Origin: Pseudomonadota bacterium
GTDB lineage: Bacteria > Desulfobacterota > Desulfovibrionia > Desulfovibrionales > Desulfovibrionaceae
Assembly (NCBI GenBank): GCA_023419375.1
Contig: JAEZYD010000052.1
Span: 1-64,000 of the forward strand
Direction of reading: 5' to 3'
Length of the DNA stretch: 64,000 bases
Shown here: piece after piece, positions 43,255 through 52,904 of the stretch
Layout: the number at the start of each line of letters is the position of its first letter
How positions within the stretch are numbered: position 1 is the first letter of the stretch
Position numbers and translations under genes: made by a program
The notes under the pieces: model-generated
What the model saw: only the letters and a program-made list of their open reading frames with translations
Told to the model about the DNA's origin: nothing
The model's database searches: none

Positions 43255-44583
43255 ATGAAAGAATTTTTTTTGGCGGCACCTTATTGCAGGCTAACTCCCG
43301 CTCACTATGAAACAGTACGCTTTTTGTTGCCCGATATTTATCCTTGTAGTGTGAGTGTTCAGCCCACTATTGCGCACTGCATTTGTGCGGCGCTTCCCGG
43401 CGGTCCACAGCAGCAACTACAATATCTTGTCAGTCAGACCTGCGCTGACGTCAATCACCTGTGCATAAACGAGGACTTGTACCCACATATGCTGGGAGAC
43501 TCCAGCGCGGAACTTGAGAGGGCGGGGTTGTCTGTTCACCGTCGCAATGAGGCCGCAACTCAAATTTTTTGGGAATCACTCACACCGCAGCGGGCTGGTT
43601 TGGCTGCTTTTTTACCACCGGACAAGAGAGTGCGGCATTTGGTGGCTGAGCTGGGTGGGCTGTTTTTGGCTTTGCGCCCCCGGTTGCTCCTTAGCTGGCA
43701 CCCTGTGGGCATACCCCCTCTGGATGCAGCGTTGTGGGCAGCTTTGTTAGTGGGGGTGCCGCGTATTCTGGTGCGCTTCAATTCTATCTCGCCTCTATCC
43801 GGGGCAGATGCATCGCGCATGCCGTCATGGCTTACGGATCAGGCGCGTTTTCTGGTACGGGAGGAACGGGTGCATTTATGCGCCAATGCCCATGCCGGCG
43901 CCAAAAGCATCGTACAGTGGCTTGATTTGGATGATAAAAAAATATCTATCATTCCAAATGGTTTTGATTCATGTCGGGCCACTTGCACCGCTGCGGAACA
44001 AGCATGTTTCCGAGCCGAGCATGGCATTCCAGCAGAAGCCCCCCTGCTGGCAGGAGTTTTCCGTCTAAATGAAGGGAAGAACATAGAGGATTTTTTTCGT
44101 ATTGCACAAAATCTTGCGGCCCGTATTCCTGATCTTTACATACTCCACGCTGGTGGTGGCCCGGAGTCCTGCCGGTTTCATGAGCTGTTGAGGGCATCGG
44201 GATTAACAGAAAAAACACGGCATCTGGGGCCTGTTGGGCCGGGTACAGTGGATAGCATATTATCATGTGCGGATGTTTTGCTCGGCACCTCGGTGCAGGA
44301 GGGGCTTTCCAACGTGTGGCTGGAGGCCATGTTCCATGGCGCTGTCCCAGTGGTGGCAGATGCTGGGGATGCCTTGCGTGTCATCACCCATGGGAAATGT
44401 GGTTTTGTGCATGCACAGGGTGACGTGGCCGGGATGGCGGAATCCTTGTACATTCTTCTTACCAACGCTCCCGTACGTGCGCGCATGGCAGAGGCGGGAC
44501 GGCAGCGCATCGTGCAAAACTACTCCCTCGCGACCTACGTTGCAACAATGCAACGGAAGATAAGAGAGAGCATGGGGTGCTAA
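43255..44583 (+). CDS. Glycosyltransferase family 4 with divergent N-terminal half
   Basis: A 442-residue protein. The C-terminal half is a standard GT-B donor domain: ISIIPNGFDS, GVFRLNEGKNIEDFFRIA, LHAGGGPE and SVQEGLSNVWLEAMFHGAVPVVAD. The N-terminal about 200 residues lack the usual Gly-rich loop and include LRPRLLLSWHPVGIP. The start has no ribosome-binding site and sits 9 bp after a perfect -10. First gene of a four-gene rightward operon. Confidence 0.85.
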   Translation: MKEFFLAAPYCRLTPAHYETVRFLLPDIYPCSVSVQPTIAHCICAALPGGPQQQLQYLVSQTCADVNHLCINEDLYPHMLGDSSAELERAGLSVHRRNEAATQIFWESLTPQRAGLAAFLPPDKRVRHLVAELGGLFLALRPRLLLSWHPVGIPPLDAALWAALLVGVPRILVRFNSISPLSGADASRMPSWLTDQARFLVREERVHLCANAHAGAKSIVQWLDLDDKKISIIPNGFDSCRATCTAAEQACFRAEHGIPAEAPLLAGVFRLNEGKNIEDFFRIAQNLAARIPDLYILHAGGGPESCRFHELLRASGLTEKTRHLGPVGPGTVDSILSCADVLLGTSVQEGLSNVWLEAMFHGAVPVVADAGDALRVITHGKCGFVHAQGDVAGMAESLYILLTNAPVRARMAEAGRQRIVQNYSLATYVATMQRKIRESMGC

Positions 44584-44631
44584 TGCAGAATGGTGCAAAA
44601 TTTGCAAAACATTTTTGAAAGGAGTTTTGAT

Positions 44632-44853
44632 ATGCCCAAAGTAATACCCGTATGTCGTAGAATGTCCTTTCTTCCGTTGGTTATGGGAATGTTTTTTGCT
44701 CTGATTTTTTGCCTTCCTGAGGAGGCTCACGCAGGTTATCTTGACCCAGGTTCCGGTAGTGTTCTGGTGCAGGGACTCATTGCCGTGCTGGCCTTTTGGG
44801 GGCGTGTCGTGCAACGGATAAAGGCTTTTTTCGGCTTCGGAACCAAGCCGTAA
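44632..44853 (+). CDS. Small YLDPGSGS membrane protein
   Basis: A 73-residue protein with a signal-like first span (about 11-32, ending EEAHA), then GYLDPGSGSVLVQ and a second hydrophobic segment (LIAVLAFWG), followed by a basic amphipathic tail (RVVQRIKAFFGFGTK). Small proteins with a YLDPG(T/S)GS sequence recur next to sulfatase-fold and glycosyltransferase genes, but I know of no established function. AAAGGAG precedes the start at 44632. The spacing (48 and 31 bp) indicates co-transcription. It may be a subunit or anchor for the transferase at 46279. Confidence 0.8.
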   Translation: MPKVIPVCRRMSFLPLVMGMFFALIFCLPEEAHAGYLDPGSGSVLVQGLIAVLAFWGRVVQRIKAFFGFGTKP

Positions 44854-44884
44854 CCTAATCGGTCGGGACACATCAGAGGACAGT

Positions 44885-46282
44885 ATGTTTGTAAATGTGC
44901 CGGGTTCCTTTCGTGATCCGTCGGGTCGGGTTTTTGACGCTGGCGATACTGTGCTGCGTACCATACAGCCCTGTTACCGGGAACACTGGGAACAGGCCAC
45001 GGAGAGCGGCTTACTCTCGCAGCTGGTGGAAAAGGGATTTTTGTTGGAATTCAAGGAAGTCCCGCCAGTGGAAGGGGCCTGGAAATGCGTACAAGCGGTA
45101 AAGCTGCCCTTCATTTCCTATCCTTATGAATGGTCTTTTCCTCAATTGCGTGATGCGGCCCTCTTGACGTTGGAAATCCAACGTTGCGCTCTTAACTGCG
45201 GCATGACTCTGAAAGATGCCTCGGCCTACAACGTGCAGTTCCGTGGTAGTCGCCCGGTGTTCATTGATTTGCTTTCCTTTGAAAAGCGTCCAGACCTAGC
45301 GCCTTGGCAGGCGTACCGCCAGTTCTGTATGCATTTTCTTGCACCGCTGGCATTGCAAAGTTTTGAGCCTCGCCTTTCGCGTTTGAGTGCGCAATGGATT
45401 AACGGTATTCCGCTGGATGTGGCATGGGGCATGCTACCCGCCAGAGCGAAATTTTCAGTCGGATTGCAAATGCATGTCCACCTGCACGCCAAGGCAGAAA
45501 AACGCTTTGAGGATGGGCGCGTGGCCGCCCTCCGCACCCGTGAGGTTCGCGTCAGTACCCGGCAGCTGCTAGATGTGGTGGAATCTCTGGAGCGTACCAT
45601 CAAGGCTCTGCCCTATGCCCAAATGGGGGGCGAATGGTCGGAATACTACTCCGACACAAACTATAGTAAGGCCGGTGCTGCGCATAAGGAGCGCCTTGTG
45701 GCAGAAGCGGCACGTAGCTTTGCCGGGTGCCTGGCCCACGATTTTGGTGCCAATACCGGGCGCTATAGCCGTTTGCTGGCGCCACATTTTGACGCGGTAT
45801 TGGCTTCTGATTTGGATGCTGTAGCCGTGGCGCGGCATTATACGGCTCTGGCTTCCACGCCAGAAGACAGGCTGTCTTCTGTTCTTCCGCTGGTAGTAGA
45901 TTTGGCAAATCCTTCACCGGCCATTGGTTGGGCCTGCCTGGAGCGGCAGAGCTTTGTGCAGCGCGGCTCTGCGGATATGGTGATCGCGCTGGCCTTAACG
46001 CACCACCTCTTTTTCGCCAGTGGCATCCCGTGGGCAGAGCAGGCGGCCTTTTTTGCCTCTCTGCTTAAGCCAGGCGGAGGATTGGCGGTGGAGTTTGTAC
46101 CCCGTGGCGACAGTCAGGTTGAACGGTTGTTGGCGGCACGTGACGATGTTTTTACCGATTATACGCTGGAAGACTTCCGAGCGAACTTTGGAGTTTTTTT
46201 TCAGGAGAAAGCGTCCTACCGTATCATGGACTCGCAACGCGTGCTGCTGATACTGACCACAAAAAAGCAAGATGAATCATGA
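44885..46282 (+). CDS. NoeA-like SAM-dependent methyltransferase
   Basis: A 465-residue protein. The C-terminal half (about 265-450) has a class I methyltransferase fold with motif I AHDFGANTGRYSRLLA and motif II VLASDLDAVAV, then ADMVIALALTHHL. The N-terminal half (1-250) resembles the region found in nodulation protein NoeA relatives, with NVQFRGSRPVFIDLLSFE, reminiscent of a kinase-like fold. It probably methylates a sugar or lipid in the polysaccharide. It overlaps the next gene by 4 bp (ATGA). Confidence 0.8.
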   Translation: MFVNVPGSFRDPSGRVFDAGDTVLRTIQPCYREHWEQATESGLLSQLVEKGFLLEFKEVPPVEGAWKCVQAVKLPFISYPYEWSFPQLRDAALLTLEIQRCALNCGMTLKDASAYNVQFRGSRPVFIDLLSFEKRPDLAPWQAYRQFCMHFLAPLALQSFEPRLSRLSAQWINGIPLDVAWGMLPARAKFSVGLQMHVHLHAKAEKRFEDGRVAALRTREVRVSTRQLLDVVESLERTIKALPYAQMGGEWSEYYSDTNYSKAGAAHKERLVAEAARSFAGCLAHDFGANTGRYSRLLAPHFDAVLASDLDAVAVARHYTALASTPEDRLSSVLPLVVDLANPSPAIGWACLERQSFVQRGSADMVIALALTHHLFFASGIPWAEQAAFFASLLKPGGGLAVEFVPRGDSQVERLLAARDDVFTDYTLEDFRANFGVFFQEKASYRIMDSQRVLLILTTKKQDES

Positions 46283-48972
46283 CTGATAGTTTGAGCCAGC
46301 CGTGGATGACAATAGTCTTGGCCACACTAGCACCTACCGCCGCCTTTGTGGCCCTTAATCTCAGGTTCTTTACCTTGCGTCAGGCTGTTGCCTCGCTGGC
46401 GCTGGCGGCATCTGCGGCGGGCATATTGGGCGCGGGAGCGGCATTGCTATGCGGGTGGGTGTCACCTCTTTCTTTGTCCATGGCTGCAGCGGAACATGGC
46501 GTATCCGTGGCAGGCGGGTTGACAACGCTGCTGGCTTTAAGCCTGTATTTTATTTTGCACGAGCGTTTTTTTACTGAGGCAGTGCCCCGCACCTGCACCC
46601 GCCGTCTGATTATGGCCGTGCTTATGCTGGTGTTTGGGTTGAGTTCTGCATTGTACTCCCCGGCGGTGATCAATGGGGTCTTTATGCTCCTGCTGGTCAG
46701 CTCCTGCCTGGACGCCCTGCGTCAGCGTAAAGCACCCAAAGAGCCACTTTTTGCTCTGGCTTCTTTCCGTCAGCACTACACTCCGCGCTCAACACGTAAT
46801 GTCACCCTGGCCCACAAGCCCAATGTGTACTTGCTACTGCTGGAGTCGTACCACTCAAGCGAGGCCCTGCAAACACTCTACGGCATCGACGACAGTGCTA
46901 CAGACGCGATTTTTGCAAAGCATGGGTTCACCGACTATCCAGGAGTATACAGCAACGAACCCGCTACGGTGGCCTCGCTGCATACCCTGGTGGACGGAAC
47001 GCTGCTTGGCAGCGTTCTTCACGCCAGGGGTAATGCCTTTATCTTCGATGTGCTGCGAGAAAATGGCTACAGTTGCGAGTTTTTTGACTCCAGCTTTTTT
47101 GTGTTCGGGCATTTGATCGCTGAGGGAGAGTATGCCGCCTTTGACATGCCTACCTATGTGCGTCTGCTCTATGCACTGGCTGGTCCCTTGTGGGCACAGT
47201 CGCGCTATTTGAGAAAAATAGTTAATAATTTTGACCCATTTGAAACGGAAATTAATTTTTCAGCCATGTTTAATGCCTTTCAGAAACGTCTGGCCCACAA
47301 GGTAAAAACGCCGCGCTGCTTTTGCATGCGTTTTGGGGCTTGCCATGTGGAAAATTCTCATCAGAGTTGGCTTGAGGATGCGAGTCAGTTTCAGAAGACG
47401 TACATAGAGTCTGTACGCAAGGGGCAGGGGCAGATTGCGCAGGTTGTGGAATCCATCATGCAGCACGATCCTGATGCCTTGGTGGTGGCCGTGGGCGATC
47501 ATGGCTCCTTGCGGCACAGTAATGCCTGGAGGGGCGCTGGCGGAATGGACGACGTCTTGCGTAAGCGCTGTGTGAGCATGGCGACATTGGCGTTGGACCA
47601 TTTTGGGGTACGCCTTGCCATCCGCTGGCCTGTGCCGCACAAAACCGCGGGTAAGGTCATCTCACATGTCAATATTTTCCGCTACGTGCTGGAGGCGCTG
47701 GGCGGAGGAAAAGATTTATTGGAGCATTTACAGCCGAATATTTCCCTACTTGAAGGGCAATATATGGTGGTGCGTGATGGCAAGCCAGTTGAACAGCTCC
47801 ATGTGTACAACCCCAAGGAAGCCCTGCAACTTGTGCGGCAGCGTTTTGAAGCGGGGCAGGCTTCACTGGAGGATTGCCTTACTCTGGCTTATACCCTTGA
47901 ACAGACAGATCCTTACTTTGTGCAGTCCGTGTTGCTCTGGGCGGACGCCACCTTTCCTGAAAACGCTGGCCTGCACGTTATGCTGGGAAAATTGCTCTGC
48001 GCTCAGGGCAGGGAGGAGGGGCTTGGGTATTTGGAACGCGCCCTTAACGTCTTGCCTCATGACAAAAATTTATTGGCGTATTATTGGCATGCCCTTTTGC
48101 GGTTTAAGCGTCCACAAGAGGTTGTGAACGACGTGCAGGATAGAGAGGCAACCCACTTGCCCCCCGATGTTTTATTTATCGTCATGGTAGCCTGCTGCCA
48201 GCTGGGACGCGAAGACGATGCATTGGCGTTTGCGGATACTTTTATAAACCAGCATAAAAATATACCCACAGCGTATTTTTATGAAGGACTTCTTCTGCAT
48301 TGCCTCAAACGTCATGAGCAATCCTTTGCCCTGACGAAACAGGCCCTTGAACGTTTTTATTCTATAAAATCTGACTCCTTGCTCTGCCACCTGCGACGTG
48401 TGCACATGGTCAATGCTGTACTCACCAAGCGGTGGGGAGAGGCCATGGCCATTGGCAAGGTGCTGTGTGAGAGGTATAGCGAGGAAACATGGAACTGGTT
48501 GCTCTATTCCTTTGCCTCCGAGCAGCAAGGTAATGTAGCAGAAGCTTTTGAAATATTGTTCCAAGGGATGGAGCGGTGTTCCGCTAGTGATGTTATTGCG
48601 CGGCGCATGGGCTATCTGGCACGGGAATACCACCTGTCCGATGCCTCCCTGCAGCCCCTGGTGGTCGCATCTGGCGTGGAAATCGTATCCATGCAAGAGC
48701 TTTGCAAGACGCATGATGTCATTGACGTACAGTGGTACCGGACGCAAGTCAAAAATGCCAAAGGCCCAATCTTCCCGCATCGCCACTACCTTATGCACGG
48801 GCTGTATGAGGGGCTGGAAATAGTCCCCTGGTTTGACTCCTTTTATTATTTACTGACAGACAGTACGATATGGAAACTTGGCATAAATCCTTTTGTCCAT
48901 TTTCTGCAATGCGGGCAATACGAAGGGCGACCTACATCAATCTATGGCGTTCCCACTGTGAAAAAAGGCTGA
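46279..48972 (+). CDS. Membrane sulfatase-fold transferase with TPRs and shared C-terminal module
   Basis: An 897-residue protein: about five membrane spans (10-150), a sulfatase/alkaline-phosphatase-fold domain (about 180-500) with Glu189 (LLLLESY), candidate nucleophile Thr/Ser around EPATVASLHT and Asp407-His408 (VGDHGS), a TPR-like helical region (about 510-800), and a C-terminal module (about 820-890; WYRTQV, HYLMHGLYEGLE, NPFVHFLQCGQYEGRP) related to that of four proteins encoded at 49750-55928. Members of this fold transfer phosphoglycerol or phosphoethanolamine to glycans. TPRs on the cytoplasmic or periplasmic side may dock partners. Last gene of the operon. Confidence 0.82.
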   Translation: MTDSLSQPWMTIVLATLAPTAAFVALNLRFFTLRQAVASLALAASAAGILGAGAALLCGWVSPLSLSMAAAEHGVSVAGGLTTLLALSLYFILHERFFTEAVPRTCTRRLIMAVLMLVFGLSSALYSPAVINGVFMLLLVSSCLDALRQRKAPKEPLFALASFRQHYTPRSTRNVTLAHKPNVYLLLLESYHSSEALQTLYGIDDSATDAIFAKHGFTDYPGVYSNEPATVASLHTLVDGTLLGSVLHARGNAFIFDVLRENGYSCEFFDSSFFVFGHLIAEGEYAAFDMPTYVRLLYALAGPLWAQSRYLRKIVNNFDPFETEINFSAMFNAFQKRLAHKVKTPRCFCMRFGACHVENSHQSWLEDASQFQKTYIESVRKGQGQIAQVVESIMQHDPDALVVAVGDHGSLRHSNAWRGAGGMDDVLRKRCVSMATLALDHFGVRLAIRWPVPHKTAGKVISHVNIFRYVLEALGGGKDLLEHLQPNISLLEGQYMVVRDGKPVEQLHVYNPKEALQLVRQRFEAGQASLEDCLTLAYTLEQTDPYFVQSVLLWADATFPENAGLHVMLGKLLCAQGREEGLGYLERALNVLPHDKNLLAYYWHALLRFKRPQEVVNDVQDREATHLPPDVLFIVMVACCQLGREDDALAFADTFINQHKNIPTAYFYEGLLLHCLKRHEQSFALTKQALERFYSIKSDSLLCHLRRVHMVNAVLTKRWGEAMAIGKVLCERYSEETWNWLLYSFASEQQGNVAEAFEILFQGMERCSASDVIARRMGYLAREYHLSDASLQPLVVASGVEIVSMQELCKTHDVIDVQWYRTQVKNAKGPIFPHRHYLMHGLYEGLEIVPWFDSFYYLLTDSTIWKLGINPFVHFLQCGQYEGRPTSIYGVPTVKKG

Positions 48973-49749
48973 AGCGCATCAACTCCTTGTTTCTGCCGTT
49001 TTGGCATGGGGAGTCCAAGAAAGCATATGGCGCTATGGATTGACCAGCACCTTGATAGCATTTCTCCCCACCAACACTCGCAGCGTTGCAGGTTCACGGT
49101 AAAATCACACACGAATTATTCAGTCTTAACACTGCGTAATACATGGATTCTACGAATCGGAACGCGTTATAGGCATAGCTGGGAAAGTACCAGAGTACAG
49201 GTATGCCCATGCCCCGGCATGGCAATCCAGCGTGTCGGCTTGAAATGATGACAATTGTTTTGTGACAAGTCGTCGGTCAAAGCAAAGCGGTAACCGTGGT
49301 CTGTAGTGTGCATGGCTTCTTGAGCTATTAGTCTTCAGTATATCTTGCCGACGAGGCTGGGCAGGTCCGACGGAAACTGACTCCGCAAAATTCCACGTTG
49401 TATTGTCGCTACAGCAAGTGGCTTGACGCAGTGTATGTGTTTCAACGTGCCTTTATCAGTTTTGCATATATAAAATTATTGAATTTGTCGTGTAGGCGGG
49501 AGCGATTGATTTCAATGCCAGTTCCGTGCTGTCAGATGCTCGTCATCTGCCATGCATTAAGAATTTTGTGGTGTTCCCAACAGCAAGGGATTTTTTTATG
49601 TTCAATGGCAACTCATCTGCGGCAGAAGCTGTTTCGCAATAATTTCTGTAAATATTAGTCAATATGAACATTGATGAAAGGGAAAGTTGCTCCGTTAGGT
49701 AATCCTGGTGCTTTCGTTAAAGATAATACATATCCAATGGGACAATTTT
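48973..49749. other. Intergenic region between convergent operons
   Basis: About 780 bp without a convincing gene. Two rightward frames (49006-49248 and 49398-49658) have no domain, signal or ribosome-binding site. No clear terminator hairpin with T-run was found for either operon. The stretch is AT-rich in its second half and may hold decayed sequence. Confidence 0.55.
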
Positions 49750-51441
49750 TTATGACATTGCGTTGAGGATATAGTGGAACAGTGGATTTGTGGCATCGCC
49801 GGCCTGCATGTGCTGCTCTTTATATCGCACGGTGTTAAAATGAGCATTGGGATTATAGCCTTTGTCTGCGCCAAAGCGGACATAGTGCTCCAGAGGATCC
49901 ATAATCAGAGGACCCCGCACATACTGGTTTATGTACCATTGGCGATCAAAGAGGCCAGAGGCTTTGATCTGCGGCAGGATACGCAAGAGAGATGTGCTGC
50001 GGGGATTTTCTTGCATTCGCGGAGCAAACGTGACCCCTGGGCGGGCCAGTACAAAGACCGTTCGGGGAATGCCCTGCTCCAAATTTATGGCTATCACAAG
50101 ATGTAACCCGGCTGAGTGAGCGGCGGTTTTTACCTCTTCCAGATCGAAACGGTGCCTGTATTCTGAGGGGCGGCGCTCTGCCTCGGGTTTGTCCCAGTCG
50201 GCACTGTGCCATCGGTTATTGGGATAATCGTTGAAGCGCGCGTCGACTAGGTCAAAAATGAAGCACCCCCCGGCAGATACATGGGGGCAGAGGGTTTTCA
50301 GAAAGGTGGACAGCGAAAAATCAGGAATGAGGTAAAGACAGTTACTGGCCCAGAGTACGTCGATATCGTGCGGCACAAATCGCGTGTCCAGGTAGTCCGC
50401 CTGGTGCGCCGGAGCGTCCATTCCGTGGGTTGTCATATATTCGTTGGTCAGAGCTACGGCCTTGGCGTCATAATCACTGCCCCGCACCTGAGTATAGCCG
50501 TGCTGCGCCAGCCAGAGCAAGTTGCTGCCGCCGCCGCAACACAGTTCAAAAATATTTTTATCCCGTGTCATGTGGGCCACGACCCACTGGCTCATGATCT
50601 GCAGCTCATGTCTGTGTCGCCGCCCCAGGGCCGTGTTCAGGTACCACTGTTGTGCGCCGTGCTTTTCTGCCAATGCGGCATATTGCTCGACATCCATATC
50701 AATTTCTTCTGCCGAGGTTGGCAAATAGCCCTGGCTTTTTCCTGCAACGCCGTCAGCCAGCATTTTTTGCAGGTTGTTCAGGCTCAAGGGAGGTTGTTGC
50801 GTGTAGCAGCTTTCTGGGTAGAAACGGTGGTGGTGGTAGCGGTACCAGATGCCCGGCTCCAGCACCAGCCTGCCCAGCTCATTCTCAAGATGCACTCCGT
50901 CATCATACAGCACGCGCAGGCCTACTTCCTGTGCGGCCCTATGAGTGTCATCGTTATGTCTGTTGAAGGGGGCGATAAAGTAGCGCACGTTCTTATGTGG
51001 AAAAAGGCGGGCCATTTCCGCGAGCCCTTCCCGCATGTCCACCAGTTGCTCATCATAGCTCATGGCGCTGTAATCTGTATGATAGAGGCCATGTAAGGCC
51101 AGTTCATCAGGTATTGAATTGAGAAAGTCCACCAACGCGGGGTTGTCTTCAATCCTGTACGGCTCGGAAAGCTCCCGTATACGGGTGTTGGGCAATTGAG
51201 AAATGCTGCCTTGTCCGGCGTAGGAAACTGCCACCCCGTCCGTCATATGTTCCACATTACCCAGCCCACGCAACATGATGCCCTGCACCTGGGTGAATCC
51301 GTGGGCATGGAAAAGCGCACAGAACTGTTGAAAATGCGCCAAATTACTGTCCACCGCCACGTCATCGTTGCGAAAGAAAGGCTTCGTGTAAGGCAGCGTG
51401 GTATTCACGGGCTGAAGAGGAATAGTGGTGCTGTGCATCAT
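49750..51441 (-). CDS. Fusion of deacetylase-like, methyltransferase and shared C-terminal modules
   Basis: A 563-residue protein with three parts. Residues about 15-215 look like a polysaccharide deacetylase fold: FFRNDDVAV (Asp26-Asp27), ALHGLYH (His117, His121) and FIAPFNRHNDD. Residues about 270-450 are a SAM methyltransferase with FELCCGGGSNLLWLA (motif I), GSDYD and LWASNCLYLIPD. The last about 70 residues (SGLFDRQWY...NPLFHYILN) are the shared module. One unbroken frame. It overlaps the upstream glycosyltransferase by 4 bp. It may deacetylate and methylate the same glycan, inferred from the fusion. Confidence 0.82.
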   Translation of the reverse strand: MMHSTTIPLQPVNTTLPYTKPFFRNDDVAVDSNLAHFQQFCALFHAHGFTQVQGIMLRGLGNVEHMTDGVAVSYAGQGSISQLPNTRIRELSEPYRIEDNPALVDFLNSIPDELALHGLYHTDYSAMSYDEQLVDMREGLAEMARLFPHKNVRYFIAPFNRHNDDTHRAAQEVGLRVLYDDGVHLENELGRLVLEPGIWYRYHHHRFYPESCYTQQPPLSLNNLQKMLADGVAGKSQGYLPTSAEEIDMDVEQYAALAEKHGAQQWYLNTALGRRHRHELQIMSQWVVAHMTRDKNIFELCCGGGSNLLWLAQHGYTQVRGSDYDAKAVALTNEYMTTHGMDAPAHQADYLDTRFVPHDIDVLWASNCLYLIPDFSLSTFLKTLCPHVSAGGCFIFDLVDARFNDYPNNRWHSADWDKPEAERRPSEYRHRFDLEEVKTAAHSAGLHLVIAINLEQGIPRTVFVLARPGVTFAPRMQENPRSTSLLRILPQIKASGLFDRQWYINQYVRGPLIMDPLEHYVRFGADKGYNPNAHFNTVRYKEQHMQAGDATNPLFHYILNAMS

Positions 51442-52904
51442 AACGATGGTCCGTTGGTTAGTATATCATGGGATGCAGGGGAAAGCCTCCCGCCCTTACC
51501 AAACAGATAGTAGTGCAGCAAGGGGTTCATGTTGTCATGATTCTTTTGCAAGAAGTGTTTAGTATACTCCTTGGTGTTGAACCATGGATTCGGGTTGTAA
51601 CCTTTGCCCGCCCCAAAAAGAATATAGTGCTCCAGAGGATCCATGACCTCCGGTCCACGAACATACTGCGCCCGATACCATGCATAGTCAAACAGGCCTG
51701 ATTGGCGCAGCAAGGACACGTACACACACAATATATTTTGCCAGCTCTGAGCAGGAGGCAGCATGTCCTCCGATACGTTCTGGCATGCAGGGCGAGCATA
51801 AGAACACGCGCGGTGTTCCTGCACTGCCTCTTCCAGCAGTTCTTCCCACTGTGTTGCAACTGTGTCCAAAGTGTATTTTTCGCTTTCAACAAGAGCTTTT
51901 CCCCCCAATTTTCGGCGCAGCTCAGTGCTTGCCATGAGGGGGGCGAGGGTCTCGGCCAGGCTGATTGGTGTCATTTTCGGCGCCAGCCGGCCAAAGTCTG
52001 GCTGCACGATACTTTGCAGTGCCTCACAGTGAGCAAAGCCCACCACGGGCAGACTGTGCCGCAGGGCCTCTACCACTGTCATGGGAAAACCTTCGTAACG
52101 AGAGGGGTGGCACAAAACACTGGCCGTGCGCATTACCTCCGCCACCGTGCAGGTTTCACCCTTGAGCAGGGCATGATGGTGCAGCCCTTCTGAGTCAATG
52201 AGTTTTTGAAGGTCTTTTTGTTCGTCGTAAAAATCTCCCCCCCAGATATGCAACTGCCACTCGGGAAAGTACGGGTGCAGGAGGGCAAAGGCGCTGATCA
52301 GCAGAGAGTGCTGCTTGATGCTGTCGCGCAACCGGCCCACGGCTAACAAAATCTTGGGTGTTGTTGCTTCCCGCGTTGCCTGCGTATCAGCAAAGGGGGC
52401 CAATGGCGTGCCGTTGGGAATATGGCGGATACGAGCGCGCAGGCAGGGGGGATAGGACGCCGCGTAGCCTGGCAAGAGGCAGTGTATACGGTGGGCTGCG
52501 GCAAAAGCGGTGACGCGGTCTGGCTGGTTCCAGTTGACACCACCGGTGATGTGGGGGGCGGTCCTGTCTGAGAGCACGAGAGCCGTGGATGTGCCGTGTA
52601 CCATGCCCGCATGGGAGAGCAAAACTGCGTCAGAGCCCAGACCCAGCAATACGTCCGGGGAGTGGGCGCACACCTGCCGCCGCAAGGCGTCCAAGCCAGA
52701 GCGGCTGGAGCGCAGTTGGATAAGATTGTATTCAAGGCGCACGGATGGGTGCAGCGGATAGAGCGGCGGCAAGGGATCCAGCCCGCTGGTGAAGATGATT
52801 ACTTCATGTCCTCGGCGGGCAAAGGCGTTAGCCAGTTCCGAACCGGCTCGCTCAGTTCCGCCGCGCAGACGCGTCAAGGACCAGAGGGGCATGGCAATTT
52901 TCAT
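51438..52904 (-). CDS. GT4 glycosyltransferase with shared C-terminal module (copy B)
   Basis: A 488-residue protein. The GT-B part has RLRGGTERAGSELANAFARRG at the start and the donor motif SRYEGFPMTVVEALRHSLPVVGF. After a linker, the last about 75 residues carry the module SGLFDYAWYRAQY...NPLLHYYLFG. The start at 52904 overlaps the upstream gene by 4 bp (ATGA) and gives a normal N terminus; the longer frame to 53030 lies in the neighbour's tail. Closely similar to copy C, so the pair arose by duplication. Confidence 0.9.
   Translation of the reverse strand: MKIAMPLWSLTRLRGGTERAGSELANAFARRGHEVIIFTSGLDPLPPLYPLHPSVRLEYNLIQLRSSRSGLDALRRQVCAHSPDVLLGLGSDAVLLSHAGMVHGTSTALVLSDRTAPHITGGVNWNQPDRVTAFAAAHRIHCLLPGYAASYPPCLRARIRHIPNGTPLAPFADTQATREATTPKILLAVGRLRDSIKQHSLLISAFALLHPYFPEWQLHIWGGDFYDEQKDLQKLIDSEGLHHHALLKGETCTVAEVMRTASVLCHPSRYEGFPMTVVEALRHSLPVVGFAHCEALQSIVQPDFGRLAPKMTPISLAETLAPLMASTELRRKLGGKALVESEKYTLDTVATQWEELLEEAVQEHRACSYARPACQNVSEDMLPPAQSWQNILCVYVSLLRQSGLFDYAWYRAQYVRGPEVMDPLEHYILFGAGKGYNPNPWFNTKEYTKHFLQKNHDNMNPLLHYYLFGKGGRLSPASHDILTNGPSL

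Noticed and set aside
46279..48972. Lipoteichoic acid synthase
   Set aside because: Shares the sulfatase fold and membrane topology, but the organism is Gram-negative and the TPR and tail modules do not belong to that family.
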